Shown piece after piece: positions 22,713 to 31,714 of a DNA stretch of 34,792 nt. Within the stretch, counting starts at the first letter, position 1. Every line of letters starts with the position of its first letter. Under the pieces are notes generated by a model. It saw nothing but the letters and a program-made list of their open reading frames with translations, made no database searches and was not told the origin of the DNA. The stretch is from JBCDGZ01 sp038750655 (lineage in GTDB: Bacteria > Bacteroidota > Bacteroidia > Chitinophagales > Saprospiraceae): positions 1-34,792 of the forward strand of contig JBCDGZ010000081.1 of assembly GCA_038750655.1 (NCBI GenBank). Reading direction: 5' to 3'. The position numbers were made by a program, and so were the translations under genes.

Positions 22713-22743
22713 TTGCTTAGGCATATTATATCCTCTAATTTTG
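22713..22743 (+). promoter_or_regulatory. Promoter TTG-N20-TAATTTTG for the S41-like lipoprotein gene
   Basis: TTG at 22713-22715 and TAATTTTG at 22736-22743 are separated by 20 bp, matching the Bacteroidota -33/-7 promoter pattern. Transcription would start near 22750, giving a leader of about 20 nt to the ATG at 22770. This rules out the earlier TTG-class start, which would overlap the -33 box itself. Confidence 0.65.
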
Positions 22744-22769
22744 TCTACATAAAATCGTCATACAACGCT

Positions 22770-24080
22770 ATGAAAGCACTATTATCTATAGCTAGTTTAA
22801 TTCTCCTATTGACTCAACAAGCCTGTTCGCAATCTGACCGATACGCTGTCCATGAGATACGGCCTAAAGCTACCTATTTGGAAGATTTCAACCAATTAGT
22901 AGACTCTATTCAAACGTATCATCCGCAACCCTATGAATTCATTGCAAAAGATAGCTTTGATCAATTCGTTAATCTAAAGAAAAGTATGATCACTGATTCT
23001 ACCTCCATAGGTGAGTTTTCATGGATTTGCAGCGCCATTGCTTCGAAAGTCGGTTGTGTACACACCTACACCTCAGCAGGGCAATTATTAAATTTTTCTC
23101 AAGAAATGTTCTTTCCCGTACCTGTGCAATACATTGATGCTAAACTCTACATCATAGACACCTACCCACCTAATAATGAATTAAAATCAGGAGTCGAAAT
23201 ATTGAAAATAAACGGGATAGAGGTACTGGATTTAAGAACAAAAATTGCGGCTCATATTTCCTCAGATGGTCATAACCAAAAATATATAGATGCTCGAATA
23301 AATAGGAGTTTTGGTTATTTCTGTGCCTATCAACTCAACTTTCCCAAAGTTTATAAGGTGGAAATTCGAGAAAATGGAGTTAAAAAAGAAGTGCTACTGA
23401 ATAAGGAACTGCCTGATTCTCGAAGCTCCTCAAATTCTCCAACTGAAAATTTAGACTTTACGCTCAAAAAGCATAAAAACCTAGCCATTGTGACGATTAA
23501 GAGTTTCGTGTATTATAACGATAGACTTCCTGTTTTTAAATCCTTTATAGATAGTTGCTTTAACCAAATTAGGCTTCACGATATAGGAAATGTGGTGATT
23601 GACCTTCGAGGCAATGGCGGTGGGGACCCTTATTGCGCAGTACATTTATTGCAATACCTTTCAGATGATCCTTTCAGTTATTATAAAAAAGGGACGACAA
23701 CTTATTATAAGGATTTAGAAGAGAAGATTATTCCATTTGAAAATAACTTCTCGGGGAAACTCTATGTATTAATTAATTCCCTTTGCAGCTCCACTACAGG
23801 GCATCTTTGTTCCATCCTAAAACATAACAAATTGGGAACATTAATTGGTAGTGAAACGGGAGCCACCTATAGTTGCAATGCTAAGACCATTAATTTCGAA
23901 TTAAAAAATACCGGGATCAATGCCTCCGTAGCAACAAAAACTTATCAGACAGCTGTTACTGGTTTTGCAAAAAACCGAGGGATCATTCCAGACTATCAAA
24001 TGAGTGAAAATCTGGACGAAATTTTAGCTAAAAAAGACACAGAGCTTGAAAAAGTACTAGAGTTAATGCTCGATGAATGA
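22770..24080 (+). CDS. S41-family (C-terminal processing protease-like) lipoprotein
   Basis: This 436-residue envelope protein has a signal ending QQAC at Cys19, a likely lipoprotein site with a slightly unusual lipobox. An N-terminal helical domain (FNQLVDSIQTYHPQPYEFI) leads to a degenerate PDZ-like region (GVEILKINGIEVLDLR, about 150). The S41 core is VVIDLRGNGGGDP (Asp278 region), LYVLINSLCSSTTGHLCSILK with candidate nucleophiles Ser340/Ser341, and IGSETGATYS. Family chemistry is serine/lysine peptide cleavage; whether the dyad is intact I cannot tell by eye. It is noticeably AT-rich: one sampled 60-base line (23281-23340) has 19 G/C, against about 27-28 in lines sampled at 12961, 13081 and 15661. 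Confidence 0.8.
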   Translation: MKALLSIASLILLLTQQACSQSDRYAVHEIRPKATYLEDFNQLVDSIQTYHPQPYEFIAKDSFDQFVNLKKSMITDSTSIGEFSWICSAIASKVGCVHTYTSAGQLLNFSQEMFFPVPVQYIDAKLYIIDTYPPNNELKSGVEILKINGIEVLDLRTKIAAHISSDGHNQKYIDARINRSFGYFCAYQLNFPKVYKVEIRENGVKKEVLLNKELPDSRSSSNSPTENLDFTLKKHKNLAIVTIKSFVYYNDRLPVFKSFIDSCFNQIRLHDIGNVVIDLRGNGGGDPYCAVHLLQYLSDDPFSYYKKGTTTYYKDLEEKIIPFENNFSGKLYVLINSLCSSTTGHLCSILKHNKLGTLIGSETGATYSCNAKTINFELKNTGINASVATKTYQTAVTGFAKNRGIIPDYQMSENLDEILAKKDTELEKVLELMLDE

Positions 24081-24108
24081 GCAATAAACTGATGCACCAA
24101 TAAAGCAA

Positions 24109-24140
24109 AAAGGCGAAGCCCCCGCAGGGACTTCGCCTTT
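24109..24140. terminator. Bidirectional terminator between S41-like and TlpA-like genes
   Basis: AAAGGCGAAG (24109-24118) pairs perfectly with CTTCGCCTTT (24131-24140), and CCC/GGG extends the stem inside the loop. The A-run before and the T-run after give both strands a U-tract, which suits the convergent genes on either side. Confidence 0.85.
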
Positions 24141-24161
24141 CTAAGACCTAATGGCCTTGGT

Positions 24162-25316
24162 CTAAAGCAGCTTTTTCAACTCGTCTTCCAACTGGAAGTG
24201 GTTCGGGTTAACCACTGCGATTCTTCCGTCTTTATCGATGAGGAAGGTGCGAGGGATACCGCGAACGCCATAGGTGGCGGCCGGAGCAGATTCCCACTTT
24301 TTGAGGTCGCTAACGTGGTATTTCCATATCAGGTTGTCCTTTTCGATGGCTGCGACCCACTTATTTTTAGACGCTTTTTCTTGCTGGGCGATTCGCTCGG
24401 CGTTGTTCAGCCTAGCCTTGGTACGAGAATCCAGCCCATCCAGTGAGACGCTAAAGACCGTGAAGCCTTTATTCTTGTACTTCTTATAAGTCTCAACCAC
24501 ATGCGGATTCGCACGGCGGCAGGGGCCACACCAGCTGGCCCAGAAGTCGAGCAGTACGACCTGACCTTTGAGATCGGACAGCGAATACTCCTTACCCGTT
24601 GGGCTAGGGAGGCGAATATCCGGCGCAAGCTCTCCCACTTTGATTTTCTCTTGGGCCATTTGGGCGGCTAGCTGGCGCTCAAACTGACCAATCATGGACT
24701 TGTAATCCCTAGCGTAGCTCGTTCCCGTCATTTCCTTTTCTAAGCGGGTAGCGATGCCCTTGTGTTGGGCCAGTGTTTCTTTGCCAAAAGGAATGCCACG
24801 GAGGGCCGCCAGGGCGGCCGCAATTGGATTCTTGACAGCGGCAACAAACTGCTGAACGTCAGCCGGACTCTTTGATTGGTTGATGATGCCTTTCATCAGT
24901 TCTACGAAAGAGGCAGCATCGGGAGAGCCTTGCAGTTCAAAATCGTATTTGCTAAGATTGGCCACATCGGTGTTGACCGTGATTACTTTTTCGTCGCCAT
25001 TAATAGGAAGCACCGCTTTGCGAGCGCCCACGCGCAGGCGGTATATTCCACGCTCCAAGGGGGTCGATACTTCTATCGTAAATTTATCATTCTCTCCAAC
25101 ATCTGCCTTGGCCAGGACCTGCGTACCGCTGCCGTTTAATTGCATTTGATCGAGGAAGACCTGGGTGCCTACGGCATTGCTGATGGTTCCATTAATGATG
25201 CTTCCTTCGACAGTGGCAGGGTTGACTGCTCCACTGCCGCCATCACCGCAGGCGGTGAAGCCTATCATAGCCATCATCGCCAGGGCGAAGAGAAGTGAAG
25301 AAAGATTACTTTTCAT
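24162..25316 (-). CDS. TlpA-like thioredoxin lipoprotein with DUF4369-type N-domain
   Basis: This 384-residue lipoprotein has lipobox FTAC (Cys23) followed by a Gly/Ser linker. The N-terminal beta domain (about 35-130: VEGSIINGTISNAVGTQVFLD, LERGIYRLRVGARKAVLPI) is DUF4369-like, and a helical spacer runs about 135-220. The TlpA domain opens KVGELAPDIRLPSPTGKEYSLSD and has the active site WCGPC with Cys263 and Cys266. An insert of about 35 residues (RTKARLNNAERIAQQEKASKNK) precedes VRGIPRTFLIDKDG. It would reduce disulfides in the periplasm. The ATG at 25316 is preferred to the GTG at 25322. It begins 29 bp after the purL stop on the same strand and shows no promoter of its own. Confidence 0.88.
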   Translation of the reverse strand: MKSNLSSLLFALAMMAMIGFTACGDGGSGAVNPATVEGSIINGTISNAVGTQVFLDQMQLNGSGTQVLAKADVGENDKFTIEVSTPLERGIYRLRVGARKAVLPINGDEKVITVNTDVANLSKYDFELQGSPDAASFVELMKGIINQSKSPADVQQFVAAVKNPIAAALAALRGIPFGKETLAQHKGIATRLEKEMTGTSYARDYKSMIGQFERQLAAQMAQEKIKVGELAPDIRLPSPTGKEYSLSDLKGQVVLLDFWASWCGPCRRANPHVVETYKKYKNKGFTVFSVSLDGLDSRTKARLNNAERIAQQEKASKNKWVAAIEKDNLIWKYHVSDLKKWESAPAATYGVRGIPRTFLIDKDGRIAVVNPNHFQLEDELKKLL

Positions 25317-25345
25317 GCTCACTAAGATTTTATGTAGTTAAAAAT

Positions 25346-27598
<2,253 letters not shown>

Positions 27599-27626
27599 GA
27601 AGTAGGAAATATAAGTTGTAAAAACG

Positions 27627-27657
27627 CAAAGATAATATCTCCTAGGTAATTAGCAAA
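27627..27657 (-). promoter_or_regulatory. Promoter TTTG-N19-TATCTTTG for purL
   Basis: On the minus strand TTTG (27657-27654) is followed after 19 bp by TATCTTTG (27634-27627), matching the Bacteroidota promoter pattern. The start point would fall near 27620, about 22 nt before the purL ATG at 27598. I see no purine-riboswitch structure in so short a leader. Confidence 0.65.
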
Positions 27658-27668
27658 AAAGTGAAAAA

Positions 27669-28310
27669 CTAGCTGATCCAATAATTGATGTAGAAAAATA
27701 AGACTAGGTAGATCCACAAGGCGTCCAGAAAGTGCCAGTAAACCGTCAGCAAGCGCAGTTTGAGCAGCTTTTCGGGATCAGAAAAATAGACCAGGACGCT
27801 AACTGGCTCCTTCATTCGGCGGTGAGCAGTGACTAAAAAGAGGATCAAAAAGGGCAGGCCCGCCACGACGTGGGCGAAGTGCAAGCCGGAGATGACGTAG
27901 AGATAAGAGGCCGTATTGCTGTAATTGATAAAGATTTCTTGGCCAAACAATTGCCGCCAGCCAATAAACTGGGCCACCATGAAGATAAGGGACAGCACGA
28001 TGGTCGTCACCAGGGCCATTTGATAGGTCGTGGTATTGTCATTTTTGTAGGATTGCTTGGCCCAATTCATGCTCACGCTACTGGCCAGCAGGATGACGGT
28101 ATTAAAAAGAAAAATGATTGGCAGCTTGATAGGGGGCGTCCTAGCCTCAAAGCGGGTGTAGATGTATGCGGCGGAAAAGGCCAAAAAAAGCGTAGTAATG
28201 CTGAACAGCACCAAGCTTAGTAAGATATTGTAGGGATGAAAAAACATTGAGCGTTGCTCTTCGGTATCGCTATTTCTGTTTTCCATTCTAGGTGTCCTGT
28301 TCTGCGGCAT
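27669..28310 (-). CDS. Haem-copper (cytochrome c) oxidase subunit III
   Basis: This 213-residue inner-membrane subunit of a respiratory oxidase has five to six helices, for example NILLSLVLFSITTLFLAFSA, LPIIFLFNTVILLASSVSMN, VTTIVLSLIFMVAQFIGW and LPFLILFLVTA. The conserved SGLHFAHVVAGL (about 148-160) and YWHFLDALWIYLVLFFY near the C-terminus are signatures of subunit III. It stabilises subunit I and has no redox centre. Subunits I and II are not adjacent, so this may be a stand-alone paralogue. The ATG at 28310 is preferred over the GTG at 28313; the ATG at 28286 (MENRNSD) is also possible. Confidence 0.88.
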   Translation of the reverse strand: MPQNRTPRMENRNSDTEEQRSMFFHPYNILLSLVLFSITTLFLAFSAAYIYTRFEARTPPIKLPIIFLFNTVILLASSVSMNWAKQSYKNDNTTTYQMALVTTIVLSLIFMVAQFIGWRQLFGQEIFINYSNTASYLYVISGLHFAHVVAGLPFLILFLVTAHRRMKEPVSVLVYFSDPEKLLKLRLLTVYWHFLDALWIYLVLFFYINYWIS

Positions 28311-28394
28311 CACATATTTTGTCTAAATATACAGTATTTTTCTTAAACAAAAAGTCCTGCTAAAAGTTGCAGTGATTGGCGCTCAATTTTGGGG

Positions 28395-28432
28395 AGCACA
28401 AGGACTAAAATGCGGCTTCTAATCCTTGTGCT
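28395..28432. other. Stem-loop between cytochrome oxidase subunit III and the NmrA-like gene
   Basis: AGCACAAGGA (28395-28404) pairs perfectly with TCCTTGTGCT (28423-28432) around an 18-nt loop, with partial pairing outside. There is no T-run on either side. It lies just after the stop of the minus-strand NmrA-like gene, so it could be a 3'-end RNA structure, but a standard intrinsic terminator is not shown. Confidence 0.5.
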
Positions 28433-28447
28433 ACTCCCATCTTACGT

Positions 28448-29284
28448 TTATACACTCAGTGTAGGCTGCCAGATGCCACTGCTCACGGTATTTTGGACAT
28501 ATTCCTTGAAGTCAGTCGCCTTTCTGCCCAGCACTTTTTCTACATCTGAGCTGACGACTTGATTGGCTTCATTCCCCAGTACTTCCCGAAACAGATAGTC
28601 AAACAGCCAGATGTAATCGTCGGGGACGCCGGCCTTCTTCATGATCGAATTGTAGGTCTTTTGTGATACCGCCTGAAATTGGATGTCTCTGTCTATGGCC
28701 GTCGCAATTTCCTGAACGACCTCTTTGAACGTCAAGGCTCTGGGGCCCGTTATTTCGTAGGTTTTGCCGTTGTGCACGTCATCCAGCAGGGCTTGGACCA
28801 CCACTTCGGCAATATCGCCAGTGTCGACGAAGGGTATTTTGACATGAGACATCGGCAGGGCCACGTGGCCAGCCAGGATGGGATCGAGCAAGAAACTCTC
28901 GCTAAAGTTTTGGCTAAACCAGGAGGCTCTGACCAAGGTGTATTCCAGGCCCGATTGGGCGACTACTTGCTCGCAGCGTTCTGCTTCTTTCTCTCCTTTA
29001 CCTGAGAGCAAAACTGCTTTCTTTACCCCTGCTTGCCGGGCGGCCTCCGTCAGCCCTTTGACCGCCTCGTAGGCGCCAGGCACCGCCAAATCAGGGTAGT
29101 AAACGATGTAGACTTTGTCCATCCCGGCCAGGGCGGCTGGCCAAGTCGCTGGGTCATCCCAGTCGAATGCCGGGGTGTTGCGGCGGGTGCCGAGCCGCAC
29201 ATTTTGCTGTTGTTGTTTCAATCCTTCGACGACTTTGCGTCCTGTTTTGCCAGTGGCTCCGGTTACTAAGATATTACTTGTCAT
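28448..29284 (-). CDS. NmrA-like NAD(P)-binding oxidoreductase (atypical SDR)
   Basis: This 278-residue cytosolic Rossmann-fold protein opens with ILVTGATGKTGRKVV, an NmrA-type dinucleotide motif, and continues with VRLGTRRN (cofactor-binding Arg pair). Then come DKVYIVYYP, KKAVLLSGKG, YTLVRASWFSQNFSE, IPFVDTGDIAEVV and YEITGPRALTFKEVV. This order matches the NmrA/ergot-alkaloid-like subfamily of atypical SDRs. Members bind NADP and may reduce quinones or sense redox state; the substrate is unknown. It follows the DUF1772 gene by 47 bp on the same strand; I recall the two families as frequent partners. Confidence 0.85.
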   Translation of the reverse strand: MTSNILVTGATGKTGRKVVEGLKQQQQNVRLGTRRNTPAFDWDDPATWPAALAGMDKVYIVYYPDLAVPGAYEAVKGLTEAARQAGVKKAVLLSGKGEKEAERCEQVVAQSGLEYTLVRASWFSQNFSESFLLDPILAGHVALPMSHVKIPFVDTGDIAEVVVQALLDDVHNGKTYEITGPRALTFKEVVQEIATAIDRDIQFQAVSQKTYNSIMKKAGVPDDYIWLFDYLFREVLGNEANQVVSSDVEKVLGRKATDFKEYVQNTVSSGIWQPTLSV

Positions 29285-29331
29285 TTGATATTGAGTTTTA
29301 TAAATATTGATTACGAAAATTGAATTACTGT

Positions 29332-29829
29332 TTATCCATTAGAATAGCCGCTTAGTGCGACAATAGAAAGCAAGAATGCAAGGACGGAAAATACCGTTCT
29401 GATCAGGTGCAGGCGATTCCACGGGCTTTCGTAGGACCTGCGAAATTCGGTGATTTCGCTCTTGCTGAGGCTGCCGAGTTCTAGGGCTTCCAAGGCATCG
29501 TTGAGGGGCACATTGCCGAAGATGGTGACGCCGAAGGTGCCGAAGAGGTAGAGCAGCGTTGCTGCGAGTAATAGCCAAAAGGTCGTTCCGCTGTTGTATT
29601 GCTGTACGGTGCTGATGGCTAGCAGCAAGGGGCTTCCCATGAAGATCAGATAGAATGCCGGGTTGAGAATTGCTCGGTTGATGGACTGCATGCTTTCCAG
29701 ATAAGTAGGGTCGAAGACCCTGCGGGTACCAGGAATAACGGAAACCATCCAGGCGCAGAACAGTCCTGCCGAGAGCCCGGTGAGCAAGACGGCTGCGAGC
29801 AGACTTAGGGATTTGATGGAGATTGTCAT
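29332..29829 (-). CDS. DUF1772 (anthrone-oxygenase-like) membrane protein
   Basis: This 165-residue membrane protein has four helices at about 8-30, 55-72, 78-102 and 140-160. The pattern SAGLFCAWMVSVIPGTRRVFDPTYLESMQSINRAILNP, FGNVPLNDAL and RSYESPWNRLHLIRTVFSVLAF matches DUF1772. Some fungal relatives are anthrone oxygenases; bacterial roles are mostly unknown. It is the first gene of a two-gene unit with the NmrA-like oxidoreductase. It is probably an inner-membrane partner in detoxification or quinone chemistry, which is inference. No exact TAnnTTTG box is visible upstream. Confidence 0.8.
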   Translation of the reverse strand: MTISIKSLSLLAAVLLTGLSAGLFCAWMVSVIPGTRRVFDPTYLESMQSINRAILNPAFYLIFMGSPLLLAISTVQQYNSGTTFWLLLAATLLYLFGTFGVTIFGNVPLNDALEALELGSLSKSEITEFRRSYESPWNRLHLIRTVFSVLAFLLSIVALSGYSNG

Positions 29830-29963
29830 GATTAAAAAGTGTTTTATTTCCGTGTTGGTTACAGAAACAAAATTGGCCTAAAAACGGGGGCGAGACTTGA
29901 CCTAATAAGCCATTGTTTTGACACTTTAAGCCAAGTGGCTATGGAAAGGGGAGAGGGGAAAGA

Positions 29964-30000
29964 AAAAAGGCTATATCGCGCGAAGCAACATAGCCTTTTT
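29964..30000 (-). terminator. Terminator after the T9SS esterase-fold gene
   Basis: AAAAAGGCTAT (29964-29974) pairs perfectly over 11 bp with ATAGCCTTTTT (29990-30000). On the minus strand the stem ends in a U-run, placed 22 bp after the stop of the gene at 30023. It would also work in the plus direction, where there is no gene. Confidence 0.85.
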
Positions 30001-30022
30001 GAGATCAGAATGATTTTAAGGA

Positions 30023-31627
30023 CTAATCAAATATAATCTTTTTATTGACGACTTTATCGCCGAATTGCAGTTGAGCGATGTATATACCTGAGGCAATATT
30101 TCCTCGCGATAGCTCAAATTGATAGTCATTAAGTCCATTGAAACTTCGAAGTACTCGGCCCGACATATCGTAGAGCTGTAGCCCCTCGATCGGCCGCTCC
30201 TCCGATTGGAAGAATACATAGTCACGAGCAGGATTAGGCATGACTTTCAAACCTACTTCTGCGGCAATAGCCTCATTGGTAGACGTTGGGCAGTTGATTC
30301 CCAATTCCTCGCAGCAGCCTTCCAATTGCAGTACTTCACAAGCTCTTGGAATGTAGTAGGCCATTACAGTATCGAGATAGGCTTTACCCTTCTCTGCGGA
30401 CATATCTGGGTTGGTCAGCAAACCGTCTCTGTGGAGGGTATCAGCATTGAACATTGATCCAGTAGCCATATTGGTTAAATTAACAACAACGCGCAGCGTG
30501 GGCAGGTCCCACCAATCCCAGGGGCCAGCCTCCAGGCCGGGTGTATTGAAAGGATACATATTATCTTCAGACAAAGTGACCATATCACCAGGCAGGGTTA
30601 CCGTAATCGATTCGTAGAGATCATTAAGGGAATTGAGGGTATTGTTAAGATCGTTGGCCTCATCAATAATGTCATTAACACCTGTAGCATTAGAACGGCT
30701 GATCACGCGACGAGTACCGGAAACGTTGACCACGAAGTCCCCCGTTGTTGGTACAATTACGGCACCGTGGCCAAATGGCGCAAAAGGATCTTTTACCGTG
30801 TGGAAGCCAATAATTGGAGGCTCATTACCTCCTCCATCAATCCAAGAGCTGTCACCAAGTGCACCACCCATGTTGACCGCCATTGCAAAGTCGGAGCTGT
30901 AGCCAAGATGATTAGGAAGACAAAGGGGCTTTTGGGTGGATGCAAATACATTTCCTACCTGATTGGTATCTACGTAAGGTAGCAGCGTTCCAGAATCCAG
31001 AAACTTGGCGAGATTAACTTCCTCGAAACGATCGAGAAAAGCAGCACCCATGGAGATATAACCGCCAGTACCTTGTCCCCAAAGAACAATCTTATCGGTG
31101 TCGATGCCATAGGGATTGCTTTCTTCTGCTACACTCTTTCTGAGGAAACGGATCAGCGTACGCGCATCTTGGATACCGCGATAGGCAGCGTTGAGCAGCG
31201 TACCGGTACGAATATCCTGGCCGGTCGGGCCAACGGCAGTTGGATTCCAGCCTGCGCGGTAGGTAGCAGCGATGGCTACATAGCCCAATCTGGTCATTCT
31301 TCTACAAACTTCTGTTACAGTAGAATCAGAACGTGCGCCGGTGATGCCACCGTTGAACAGTGGTGGAAGAAAACTACCGGTGTGGAAGTAGACCACTACT
31401 GGACGATTGCTGGCAGTATCTCCATCTGGAGTGTAGATATCCATCAGCAAATCTTCAGCCATCACATTAGGGGCCGTAAGTACGGAAATATTGTTGCCAT
31501 AAACCACATTGGGTTCAACATTTACCCCACTGAATACTTCATCGAGGTAGCGCGTCTGGGCCTGAACCTGAGTAGTAATCGCTAGGACTAGGGTGAGAAG
31601 AAAGAATTTGTAAAATCTAAAGCTCAT
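30023..31627 (-). CDS. T9SS-exported esterase-fold (alpha/beta hydrolase) protein, nucleophile Ser replaced
   Basis: This 534-residue secreted protein has a signal peptide (1-24, cut after VQAQ) and a carboxylesterase-like alpha/beta hydrolase domain (about 40-440): DLLMDIYTPDGD, PVVVYFHTGSF, RLGYVAIAATYRAGW, AAYRGIQDARTLIRFLR. A type A T9SS sorting domain (about 455-534: KVMPNPARDYVFFQ, LYDMSGRVLRSF, GIYIAQLQFGDKVVNKKIIF) follows. T9SS cargo crosses the outer membrane and is released or anchored at the surface. The nucleophile elbow, normally G-x-S-x-G, reads GQGTGG (184-189) with Gly186 in the Ser position, and the oxyanion strand reads HTGSF rather than HGGGF. It may be inactive, use another residue, or act as a binding protein. 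It lies downstream of a TonB-dependent receptor. Confidence 0.82.
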   Translation of the reverse strand: MSFRFYKFFLLTLVLAITTQVQAQTRYLDEVFSGVNVEPNVVYGNNISVLTAPNVMAEDLLMDIYTPDGDTASNRPVVVYFHTGSFLPPLFNGGITGARSDSTVTEVCRRMTRLGYVAIAATYRAGWNPTAVGPTGQDIRTGTLLNAAYRGIQDARTLIRFLRKSVAEESNPYGIDTDKIVLWGQGTGGYISMGAAFLDRFEEVNLAKFLDSGTLLPYVDTNQVGNVFASTQKPLCLPNHLGYSSDFAMAVNMGGALGDSSWIDGGGNEPPIIGFHTVKDPFAPFGHGAVIVPTTGDFVVNVSGTRRVISRSNATGVNDIIDEANDLNNTLNSLNDLYESITVTLPGDMVTLSEDNMYPFNTPGLEAGPWDWWDLPTLRVVVNLTNMATGSMFNADTLHRDGLLTNPDMSAEKGKAYLDTVMAYYIPRACEVLQLEGCCEELGINCPTSTNEAIAAEVGLKVMPNPARDYVFFQSEERPIEGLQLYDMSGRVLRSFNGLNDYQFELSRGNIASGIYIAQLQFGDKVVNKKIIFD

Positions 31628-31714
31628 AATCTTAGGTGTTTTAGTGATTAAATTATTATCCTACAGACAAAGTTTGCCCTCTATAGAATGCTGATTTTGT
31701 CCGGGAAGTTTATA

